Origin: Pseudomonadota bacterium
Lineage (GTDB): Bacteria > Pseudomonadota > Alphaproteobacteria > Acetobacterales > Acetobacteraceae
Assembly: GCA_021849425.1 (NCBI GenBank)
Contig: JAJZSY010000003.1
Location: forward strand, 124,001 to 188,000
DNA: 64,000 nt
Direction: 5' to 3'
Shown: positions 18,477-25,921 of the stretch, piece by piece
Layout of the letters: each line of letters starts with the position of its first letter
Position numbering within the stretch: position 1 is the first letter of the stretch
Notes under the pieces: generated by a model
The model's database searches: none
Told to the model about the DNA's origin: nothing
The model's input: only the letters and a program-made list of their open reading frames with translations
Program-made: the position numbers and the translations under genes

Positions 18477-19667
18477 TCAGCCCGCGACCGGAAGCGGTGC
18501 GGTGCCCTCATTGAGGATGTCGAGATAGGCGCGATACCCAAAAACGCGACCGCGCCGGCGGCCAGTCACCTCGTCGACGACGCCGAGGCGCTGCAAATCC
18601 GCGAGTGCCGCGTTGATGGTCGGCGCCGTAAGCCCAGTCAGCTCGACCAGCGCCACCGCAGTCGTAAACGGGTTCCGTTGGAGCAGATCATGTACGCGCA
18701 GTGACGATCCTGCCCGCTCGCTCTCGGCGGTAATCCGCTCACGATCGTGCTTGAACAGCTCGGCGATTCGTGTGGCCGCATCGAAAGCCTGGTTCGCTGT
18801 CTCGGCGACCCCGACGAGAAAAAAGTCGAGCCAAGCTTCCCAAGCGCCGTGTTCGCGCACTTCCTGCAAAAGCCGATAGTAGTCCGCGCGATGGGTCTTG
18901 AGGTAAAGGCTGAGGTAGAGAAGCGGCTTGCGCAGGACGCCTTCGACGCAGAGATAGAGGGTTACGAGGAGACGGCCGATGCGGCCATTGCCATCCAGGA
19001 ACGGGTGGATGGTTTCGAATTGGACGTGGAGCAGTCCCGCTTTGATGAGCGGCGGAAGGCGTGAGGCGTCCTCGTGCATGAATCGTTCAAACTGGTCGAG
19101 ACAGACGTCCAGTTCTGCGACGGGCGGCGGCACGAAGAGCGCGTTGCTTGGCCGCGTGCCGCCAATCCAGTTTTGCGAGCGGCGGAACTCGCCAGGATTC
19201 TTGGTCCCCCCGCGCGCGCTTCGGAGGAGGCGTGCGTGCATCTCACGGATTAGGCGGAGCGACAGCGGCAACTCCGCCAGCCTTTCCAGGCCGTACATCA
19301 TCGCGTCGACGTAGTTTGATACCTCACGAATATCGTCGATCGGTTGTCCGGCTTGGGCCTCGGTCTCAAATCTCAGCAGGTCGGCAAGGGTCGATTGGGT
19401 GCCCTCGATTTGGGAAGACAGAACGGCTTCTTTACGGACATACATATATAGGAAAAACTCCTGCCTTGGGAGGAGTACGGTGATTCCGTCCAACCGGCCA
19501 AGCGCGCGCTCGGCGGCGCTCAATTGGGGCAGTAGCCCAAGAATGTCGATCGGCGGGTCGGGGGGTAGAGCGGGTGGCACAAATGCGCGCACAAGCTCGC
19601 CTGCCACCAGTGCTTTGACCAGTCGCCCTACGCGTCCATTGCGAGTGTCGTTGCTCGATTCTGTCAC
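18477..19667 (-). CDS. Fic family protein (probable AMP transferase) with C-terminal winged helix
   Basis: 396 residues. The Fic core motif HPFLDGNGR is intact (221-229), so transfer of AMP from ATP to target hydroxyls is possible. An inhibitory helix motif (SSQIEG, residues 84-89) lies N-terminal to the Fic core, which is class II auto-inhibition. There is an N-terminal Fic_N region and a C-terminal winged-helix-like segment (VALVELTGLTAPTINAALADLQRLGVVDEVTGRRRGR), as in many Fic proteins of mobile DNA. It stands alone between two diverged repeats beside a nuclease remnant. Targets are unknown. Confidence 0.9.
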   Translation of the reverse strand: MTESSNDTRNGRVGRLVKALVAGELVRAFVPPALPPDPPIDILGLLPQLSAAERALGRLDGITVLLPRQEFFLYMYVRKEAVLSSQIEGTQSTLADLLRFETEAQAGQPIDDIREVSNYVDAMMYGLERLAELPLSLRLIREMHARLLRSARGGTKNPGEFRRSQNWIGGTRPSNALFVPPPVAELDVCLDQFERFMHEDASRLPPLIKAGLLHVQFETIHPFLDGNGRIGRLLVTLYLCVEGVLRKPLLYLSLYLKTHRADYYRLLQEVREHGAWEAWLDFFLVGVAETANQAFDAATRIAELFKHDRERITAESERAGSSLRVHDLLQRNPFTTAVALVELTGLTAPTINAALADLQRLGVVDEVTGRRRGRVFGYRAYLDILNEGTAPLPVAG

Positions 19668-20170
19668 CGACGGATTATCGGAGGGCAGCCTTATTTAAGC
19701 AATACCTTATTTTCTTTAACAAGCGGGAGGCTAAAGAAAGTCCGCTTTAATAGCACCGGGGATTGGAAAGACCGGGGACATCAAGCCAATGAAGCAGGCA
19801 TCCGTGGCGGACGGGCGGACGATTGGGCAGCCAGCAGCGACAGCGAAAGCACCATATTGCACCATATTCACGTTTGTGTGAACGCGACTCCGCTGATTCC
19901 CGCCGAAAGCTTTCTGTGTGGTGCTTTCACTGTGCTGCCACGGCTTGGTGTTGGGCAGCAACAAGCTCGCTAGTTAGACGGATAAATGCTGATAAAAATG
20001 GAATTTTGTGGCTGCAGAAATTCGCATGCGAGGTCAAAGCGATCGTTGGTGGAAAATTCCGGCACGATTTGCTTTTCCGGGCTGCAGCTTGAGCCGTGTG
20101 TGTTCAAATGGGGGGCGCAAACTGAGCTTGCCATTTTGGTCGTGATTTGAAAATTTTTTTCGCATTGACC
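19668..20170. other. Gene-free stretch between the Fic gene and the trb operon
   Basis: About 500 bp with lower GC than its neighbours and no convincing gene on either strand. The short tandem CACCATATT...CACCATATT occurs near 19850-19868. The right-hand third is copy 2 of the diverged repeat. No insertion-sequence ends or attachment site could be identified. Confidence 0.55.
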
Positions 20171-20180
20171 CTAAATTGTA
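20026..20180. repeat. Diverged direct repeat, copy 2 of 2
   Basis: Partner of 17903-18060, same orientation. It ends at or just inside the 3' end of the DUF2274 gene (stop at 20171-20173). Together the two copies bracket the OLD remnant and the Fic gene. Confidence 0.6.
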
Positions 20181-20479
20181 GGACGATTTTTCGTACTCGT
20201 ATCGCCGGGTGTCTCGCCACGCTTCGAGCCGGACTGATTGACCGTCTCTGACAAGCCCACCGCTTTCTTCTTCCGGCTCCGGAAACCCCGATCGGTCGTG
20301 ATGAACCGCTCGACGATCAAGGGCACGAGTTTCTCGACCAGTGGGGCATCCGCCAAACTGTCCTGGGCGGCGATCGCGGCGGCATAGTCGTGCAGCAGAT
20401 TATCCTGCGCGGCGGTGAAGGTAATGGTCCGTTTTACCGGTCTGTCGTCCGGCAAAGCGCCAATGCGAAGTTTTGCCAT
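20171..20479 (-). CDS. DUF2274 protein of conjugative operons
   Basis: 102 residues. MAKLRIGALPDDRPVKRTITFTA at the start and the helical LVEKLVPLIVERFITTDRGF segment match the short DUF2274 proteins that follow trbI in Tn4371-like conjugation modules. The function is unknown. The tail after residue 70 is basic and low in complexity. It begins 24 bp after the trbI stop and is the last gene of the leftward transfer operon. Confidence 0.8.
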   Translation of the reverse strand: MAKLRIGALPDDRPVKRTITFTAAQDNLLHDYAAAIAAQDSLADAPLVEKLVPLIVERFITTDRGFRSRKKKAVGLSETVNQSGSKRGETPGDTSTKNRPTI

Positions 20480-20503
20480 TCTTTTGATCCATCCCCTTCT
20501 CTC

Positions 20504-21790
20504 TCACGACCCTGTGTAGGGCCGGAATACGATGTCGCGGTTGACCATCACGTCGAACGGGAATCCCGGACGAACGGTGAGCGTCGGCTGGACTCCGAGG
20601 TCATGCGAGATGATCTGCTGGCCCGCTTGGTTGGTCGCCTGGTCGCCGCTCTGGCCGAGCGAGATGATCAGATTGCCGGAACTGTTGCCACCAGCGACGT
20701 TGTTGGTTGCGAGCGCACTGGAGACGCCGAGCAAGGATGACAGCACGACGCCGCGCAGCAGCTTCCAGAAATGATAATCCACGCCGTCCTTGAGCCCCGC
20801 ATATCCCTGGGTGTCGGCTGCGGGCAGATTGTCGAGCACGATCGAACTGCCATCCGGCATGATGAGGCGCGTCCAGATCAGCAGCACGCGCGACTGACCA
20901 TAGGCGACGACGCTGTCATATTTGCCGATCAGCTTGGCGCCCTGGGGGATCAGCAGAGTGCGGCCGGTGACGCTGTCGTAGACATCCTGCGTCACCTGGG
21001 CGATCACCGGGCCGGGCAGATCGGAGTTCAGGCCGGTGATCAAAGCGGCCGGGATGATGCTCCCGGCCATCAGCTCGTAGGGGCTGATCGGCTTTTGCAG
21101 GCGGTCCGGCGAATAGACCGAGCGATCGACCGGGCTGTTCAGGAAGGCTTGTTTTTCTCCCTGCCCAGAATGGGTTTGTCTCGCGGCCAGTGTTGCACGC
21201 CGAGGATAGAATTGATCCGCTGATCCACCGGGGGATGGATTTGCCGGTGCGCTGTTCGATACTGCTCCAGTCGAAGCGTCCTCACCGCCGGGGTTCGTGG
21301 TCATGGTGAAGAACACTCCGGCAAGGGCAGCCTGGTCATGGAGCCGGGCGGCCGCCTGTTCCGATGAATTGGTTGAATTGGTCGGCGCCGGCGCAAGATC
21401 GGACGGCGCGGGTTGACCCGGCATTGGCGGTCCGAGATCGCCCTGCAGCGGCGGTCCCAGCTGGGGGACCTTCGGTGGCACGGGTGGCGGCTTCGGCTTG
21501 GTCAGGGCGGCATACCCCTTCGGCAAGCCATTCATTGCCTGGGCCGATGGCCTGACATCGGTGTTGTAGAGCTGCTTGCCCGTGGTGATCCGAAAACTGT
21601 GCAGCGCGAACGCCCACCAGACTGCGCCGCCGATGCAGAGCGCGAGGCTACCGGCGGCGATGCTCAGCACCCGGCGCGACAACCGGGTCACGGCGCGCGG
21701 CTTGGCACGGATCGCAAACGATGCCGGATCGGCTTTTGGCGGCGGTGCCGAGGGGGGCGCCGGCGCCTGGTTGTTCTCCGGGTCGGTCAT
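20504..21790 (-). CDS. trbI: Conjugal transfer protein TrbI (VirB10-like)
   Basis: 428 residues. A cytosolic Pro-rich head, one TM (about 40-60), a Pro/Gly-rich periplasmic linker and a C-terminal beta-barrel domain (LITGLNSDLPGPVIAQVTQDVYDSVTGRTLLIPQGAKLIGKYDSVVAYGQSRVLL) form the standard TrbI/VirB10 order. It spans the envelope and forms the core complex with TrbG and TrbF. Its start overlaps the trbG stop by 4 nt. Confidence 0.93.
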   Translation of the reverse strand: MTDPENNQAPAPPSAPPPKADPASFAIRAKPRAVTRLSRRVLSIAAGSLALCIGGAVWWAFALHSFRITTGKQLYNTDVRPSAQAMNGLPKGYAALTKPKPPPVPPKVPQLGPPLQGDLGPPMPGQPAPSDLAPAPTNSTNSSEQAAARLHDQAALAGVFFTMTTNPGGEDASTGAVSNSAPANPSPGGSADQFYPRRATLAARQTHSGQGEKQAFLNSPVDRSVYSPDRLQKPISPYELMAGSIIPAALITGLNSDLPGPVIAQVTQDVYDSVTGRTLLIPQGAKLIGKYDSVVAYGQSRVLLIWTRLIMPDGSSIVLDNLPAADTQGYAGLKDGVDYHFWKLLRGVVLSSLLGVSSALATNNVAGGNSSGNLIISLGQSGDQATNQAGQQIISHDLGVQPTLTVRPGFPFDVMVNRDIVFRPYTGS

Positions 21791-22770
21791 CCGCTGCTGC
21801 CGTCCGTGCGGGTGATCCGCACGATCTGCTGCGGCCCGGCGCCGAGGCGGAGTTCTGCTCCGGGGAACAGCCGATCGACGATCATCGTATTGCCGCGCAC
21901 CCGGTAGTTGACGATCTCCGCTTTGCCGCCGGACGCGCCGAGGATGAACAGCGGCGGCATGTCGCCCTGGGCGATGCCTGGCGGGAACTGGATGTAGACT
22001 TTCGAGCCGTCATCGAACACCTGAACCGGCCGCCAGGGCGGATGATCGCCGCTGATCCGGTACCGGAAATGCAAATCGGCAAGATCGACATCACTCGCCG
22101 CGACGGTGGTGGCATAATCGGTGGCGGCGATGTTCTGCGCCTTCAGCGCGAGCAGATCGCCCTGCGGATAGTTCCAGGACACCGCGGCCATATAGGTGTG
22201 CTTCGTGGGGTGAATCTCGAGGTGATAGGCGCGCCGGTCGGTCATGATAACGATGTTGTTCATCGGCAGATCGGCCGAAATCGGCTTGACCAGAACATGG
22301 ACCTGTGTGGTCGGGCCTGACCCGCTGGTGGTGTTGCCGATCTTCCATTGCACGGTATCGCCGGCGGCGATCGAGATCAGGCGCTCGCCGGGCTGTAGCG
22401 CGATATCGGTGACGTGCAGCGGCGACGCGTAGATTTCATAGAGCGCGCCGGTCGACCAGGGGAACACCTGCATGGCGTTGATGTAGCCGTCGCGCGTCGG
22501 GTCGATCCGTGCGGCTGCATTGGCTGCAGCCACCCGCGCGACCGGGTTCGCTGGCTGCGCCGGTTGCCGATACGCCGTAGCCGGGGGGAGTTTCTTCAAC
22601 TGACCCGGCAAGGGCAGCGGTTCCGGCAGCTTCACCACGCGAACGGGCGGCGGGGGCGGTGCAATCAGATGGGCCGGTTGCGGATCGTCATAGGCAATTT
22701 TCGGCACTTGCTGCGCGCAGGCGGAGAGCGCCAAAGCGCCGGCGACCGGGAGCAGGAGCAAAAATCTCAT
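21787..22770 (-). CDS. trbG: Conjugal transfer protein TrbG (VirB9-like), lipoprotein-type signal
   Basis: 327 residues from ATG 22770. The signal MRFLLLLPVAGALALSACAQ carries a lipobox-like LSAC, suggesting lipidation. A Pro-rich linker and the VirB9/CagX domain follow (ALYEIYASPLHVTDIALQPGERL...GDTVQWKI...LVKPISADLPMNNIVIMTDRRAYHLEI). Outer-membrane core-complex subunit. Overlaps trbF by 4 nt at the start and trbI by 4 nt at the stop. The frame open to 22908 has no reason to be used, as it would bury the signal peptide. Confidence 0.93.
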   Translation of the reverse strand: MRFLLLLPVAGALALSACAQQVPKIAYDDPQPAHLIAPPPPPVRVVKLPEPLPLPGQLKKLPPATAYRQPAQPANPVARVAAANAAARIDPTRDGYINAMQVFPWSTGALYEIYASPLHVTDIALQPGERLISIAAGDTVQWKIGNTTSGSGPTTQVHVLVKPISADLPMNNIVIMTDRRAYHLEIHPTKHTYMAAVSWNYPQGDLLALKAQNIAATDYATTVAASDVDLADLHFRYRISGDHPPWRPVQVFDDGSKVYIQFPPGIAQGDMPPLFILGASGGKAEIVNYRVRGNTMIVDRLFPGAELRLGAGPQQIVRITRTDGSSG

Positions 22771-23477
22771 GGGGTGGATCCTTCGGTCTGGACGGTGTTG
22801 ACCTCGCGGGTCCAGCTGATCGCGTCGATGTAGATGCCGAGTGGGTTCTGGCGCAGCGCTGCCTCGGTATGCGGGGTCTGGATCACCACGGTTAGGATGG
22901 CGGTCCAATGCTGGGGCGGCAGGGCAGTGCCGTCCTGGTAGGGATGCTCGACCCAGGCGACGCGGAAGGAACGCGGACTTGCGCGGACGACGCTGGTGAC
23001 ATCGACGGTAATGGCGCGCTTGCCGATCTGTCCGAACGGATCGGTCCGGCGGGCATAGGCATCGAGCATCGGTTTGGCGTGGCTGGTAATCTGCGCGTAG
23101 GCATCGAGCCAGGCCTTGCGGACAACGACAGGATCGACCGAGAGGCCACGCACCCGCTCGATGAACTGTGCCAGAAAGTAAGCGATCTCGGTGTCGGTTG
23201 GCTGTACTTCGGCCCGAGCCGGCGCGACGGCTTGCACCGAGCCAAGGTGGTTCACTTCGACAACGAACGGCGTGACCATCGCGCGCGAATGGGTGCGGAT
23301 ATCATCGGCGGTGACGACGGCCGTTAGGGCGAGGCAGCCGAAGGCCATCAGCCGCCAGTTTGCGGCCTGAACCCGGGCTGAGCCGATCCGCTGGTCCCAG
23401 AGCTGCCCGGCACGCTGGTAGGGTGTGGCCGGGGTTTCGGTCTCGGAGAGACGGGTGGAGAAACGGCGCCATCTCAT
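22767..23477 (-). CDS. trbF: Conjugal transfer protein TrbF (VirB8-like)
   Basis: 236 residues: a short cytosolic head (TPYQRAGQLWDQRIGSARVQAANWRL), one TM, and a periplasmic VirB8/NTF2-like domain (PTDTEIAYFLAQFIERVRGLSVDPVVVRKAWLDAYAQIT...RTWV-type strand region ending YIDAISWTREV). Nucleates assembly of the secretion channel. Four-base overlaps join it to trbL and trbG. Confidence 0.93.
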   Translation of the reverse strand: MRWRRFSTRLSETETPATPYQRAGQLWDQRIGSARVQAANWRLMAFGCLALTAVVTADDIRTHSRAMVTPFVVEVNHLGSVQAVAPARAEVQPTDTEIAYFLAQFIERVRGLSVDPVVVRKAWLDAYAQITSHAKPMLDAYARRTDPFGQIGKRAITVDVTSVVRASPRSFRVAWVEHPYQDGTALPPQHWTAILTVVIQTPHTEAALRQNPLGIYIDAISWTREVNTVQTEGSTP

Positions 23478-24829
23478 GTCCGGTCTCCCCGGAGATTGGG
23501 CCGCATCCCGCCGCCACCGGCTTCGCCCTCGCGGATGATTCGCTCCGCCGTCCGTTGGGCTTGGCGCCGCCGCAGATTTTCGGCCCAGGCCGGCGCACCG
23601 GATCGAGCGGGCGTCGCCGTGGTCCCTGGTGGCGCCGATGCGGGTTCTGCACCCCCACCGCCACCCCCGCCGGAACTGCCGGAACCGCCAGCACCGGTGC
23701 CGCTACCGCCGGTCACCGCCCAGCCGGCCCGTTGGCCGGCGGCAAAGCGATCGCGCAATCCCGACGTAGCGTTCCGGGCAATACCGCGTAATCCGCTGCC
23801 AGCCGCACCGGCGGCACCACGGGCGACACCGCCGAGGCCGGCCGAGACGGAGCCGCCACCAGCGACGCTGCCGGAGGCGTAGGCGCCGCTGGCACCACCA
23901 GCGAGGGAAGTTGCGGCACCGACGCCGGAGGCCGCGGCGCGGACCGCCGCGATCCCGCCTGTTCCGGCCAATGTCACAACACCGGCAGCGGCACCGCCCG
24001 CTGCGGCCGCACTGCCAAGGCCAAGCTGCGGCGCACCGGAGGTGATGCCGGCAGCGAGGCGGTTTGCCGAGAACGCAAGACCGGCAATGGTCATGGATGC
24101 CAGCAGGATGGTGAGCGCGTCCTGCAGCGACAGGACCGCCGACGGGTTCCTCGGCAGGATCTGGCTGAACAGCTGGGTGCCGATACCGGTCACCACCGCA
24201 AAGACCAGAACGCGGACGCCGGAGGTGACGATCTGGCCGAGCACCGGCTCGGCGATGAAGGCGGTGCCGCGCCAGAGGGCGAAGGGAACGAGGATGAAGC
24301 CCTTCAGCGTCGTCAGCTTGAATTCGATGATGGCGAGGAAGAGCAGAATGGCGAGGACAAAGAAGCCGAGCAGCGTGACGATCCAGGACAGACCCATGAC
24401 CAGGATTTCACCGAGGTTCCAGAAGATGTTCGGAAACCCGGCGAGACGCTGGATTTGCGAGAGCAGGACATCGGCGCCTTGCACCCCGGCTTGGGCGAGC
24501 AGGCCGGGATGGAGGAATTGGGCATAGGTAAGGGACGATCCGGTTGCCTTCAGACCGAGCCCGGCAAAACTTTCGAAAACGATTTGCGCCAGGAACTGCC
24601 AATTATTCAGGATAAAGGCGAAGAACCCGACATACAACACCTTCTTCGCGAAGGCCTGAATGACGTTGTCCTCGCCAAGCGCCCATGCGAGACCCGCAAG
24701 GGTGGCGTCGATGCCGATCAGCACGACGACGAGGAAGCCCATGTCAGGAGCGATCAGACCAAACCCGGAGCTGATGTACTCGCTAAAGACGTTGAGGAAA
24801 TGGTCGATAATCGACGGATTACTACCCAT
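23474..24829 (-). CDS. trbL: Conjugal transfer protein TrbL (VirB6-like polytopic channel protein)
   Basis: 451 residues from ATG 24829. About six to eight hydrophobic segments in the first 280 residues (IIDHFLNVFSEYISSGFGLI..., LAGLAWALGEDNV...) are followed by a long Gly/Ala/Ser-rich tail with a run of Gly near residue 400. ATG 24829 overlaps the trbK stop, as expected for coupling; an ATG at 24868 would give a 13-residue longer, basic start. Inner-membrane substrate-conducting subunit. Confidence 0.9.
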   Translation of the reverse strand: MGSNPSIIDHFLNVFSEYISSGFGLIAPDMGFLVVVLIGIDATLAGLAWALGEDNVIQAFAKKVLYVGFFAFILNNWQFLAQIVFESFAGLGLKATGSSLTYAQFLHPGLLAQAGVQGADVLLSQIQRLAGFPNIFWNLGEILVMGLSWIVTLLGFFVLAILLFLAIIEFKLTTLKGFILVPFALWRGTAFIAEPVLGQIVTSGVRVLVFAVVTGIGTQLFSQILPRNPSAVLSLQDALTILLASMTIAGLAFSANRLAAGITSGAPQLGLGSAAAAGGAAAGVVTLAGTGGIAAVRAAASGVGAATSLAGGASGAYASGSVAGGGSVSAGLGGVARGAAGAAGSGLRGIARNATSGLRDRFAAGQRAGWAVTGGSGTGAGGSGSSGGGGGGGAEPASAPPGTTATPARSGAPAWAENLRRRQAQRTAERIIREGEAGGGGMRPNLRGDRT

Positions 24830-25145
24830 GCGGCGTTCCAGCCTTGGATGGATTTTTATTCTGTTCATGTTCTGCGGGAACAAGCTTGTCAGGCGTGTTG
24901 GGAAAGAGATTGACTGGCTTCTGCGTGTAGGTCGGAGCATGCCCAAAGAACTGTTTGTTCTCGGCCTGCCACGCCGTACGGCACCGTGCATCGTTATTAG
25001 CGGCCATACCGAGATGCTTGCAGCGATCGAGTTCGGCGGTGAGCATTTTGGGATTGGCGACCAGTTGATTGATCGTCGGTGCCGCCGCCCATGCTGGAGC
25101 AGACATACAGGACAGGCCGATAACGACAAGGGATTTGGTGTTCAT
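24822..25145 (-). CDS. trbK: Small exported protein in the trbK position
   Basis: 107 residues with a cleavable signal (MNTKSLVVIGLSCMSAPAWA) and a mature part with ELDRCKHLGMAANNDARCRTAWQAENKQFF. Two Cys and this helical pattern are typical of EexN/TrbK-like entry-exclusion proteins that lie between trbJ and trbL. Whether it is lipidated is doubtful: Cys13 is not in a clean lipobox. The symbol rests on position and pattern. It overlaps trbJ by 4 nt and trbL by 8 nt. Confidence 0.72.
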   Translation of the reverse strand: MNTKSLVVIGLSCMSAPAWAAAPTINQLVANPKMLTAELDRCKHLGMAANNDARCRTAWQAENKQFFGHAPTYTQKPVNLFPNTPDKLVPAEHEQNKNPSKAGTPHG

Positions 25146-25921
25146 GGTGCTGATCCTCCGAACAGATTGACCGGAGCAAAAGTATAGCCGACGCCGTTGC
25201 CATAAAAGCGTTGCCATTCCGCCTGCGCGGCCGACTGGACCTCCGCGTTTTGCATGGCATTCGCGGCCTGAGCGCGTGCATCCGCGGCGATCAGATCTTG
25301 CGTCGCGGAAAGCTGACGCGATTGCAGGGCCAGAAGCTGATTGCTGGATTGGATCGCTTGCAGCGCGCCCACCGCCCCCTGGCTTTCGGTGACCAGGGAT
25401 GAAAGATCGGCTTGATCGTTTGGAATTGCCGCGACGATCTGGCTTTGCACGTCCATCGTGTGCTGGAAGGTGTTGATCGAGGCCTGCCAGCGCGCATTGG
25501 CATCGGCCAGCAGACCGGCCTGGGTGACATTGCCCTGGAAACCTGCCGACTGGTAGTTCGGATACAGCGTGCGAAACTGCTGCTGTACCTGCTGGACGGT
25601 GTAGGCGAGGCTTTGCGCCTGGCCCATCAGCTGATTGATCTGCCCCATCGAGGACTGCAACTGGGAGAGCACCGAGAACGGCAGGGCAGTCAGATTGCGA
25701 GCCTGGTTCTCCAGCATGGAGATGCCTTGCTGAAGCTGGGCGATTTGGTTGTTGACCTCTTCCAGCGTTCGCGCGGCGGTCAGCACGTTCTGGGTCAGGT
25801 TCGAGAAATCGATCACCGGGATATCGGCTTGCGCCGCGATCGGGGCGGCGATTTCCAGCAATCCGATCAAGGCCATTCCGATGATTTTCTGTCGGCGGGC
25901 CGGCCGGGTAGAACGATTCAT
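25142..25921 (-). CDS. trbJ: Conjugal transfer protein TrbJ (VirB5-like)
   Basis: 259 residues. A signal peptide (hydrophobic run ending IAAQA at about residue 32) is followed by a nearly all-helical, Gln-rich coiled-coil body (LEEVNNQIAQLQQGISMLENQARNL...) and the conserved ending region. A minor pilus-tip component in VirB5 systems. GGAGG lies 6 nt upstream of ATG 25921. Overlaps trbE by 4 nt. Confidence 0.92.
   Translation of the reverse strand: MNRSTRPARRQKIIGMALIGLLEIAAPIAAQADIPVIDFSNLTQNVLTAARTLEEVNNQIAQLQQGISMLENQARNLTALPFSVLSQLQSSMGQINQLMGQAQSLAYTVQQVQQQFRTLYPNYQSAGFQGNVTQAGLLADANARWQASINTFQHTMDVQSQIVAAIPNDQADLSSLVTESQGAVGALQAIQSSNQLLALQSRQLSATQDLIAADARAQAANAMQNAEVQSAAQAEWQRFYGNGVGYTFAPVNLFGGSAP

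Noticed and set aside
19731-19964. 77-codon open frame on the minus strand in the gene-free stretch
   Set aside because: No ribosome site, no recognisable motif, composition unlike the neighbours; most likely chance.
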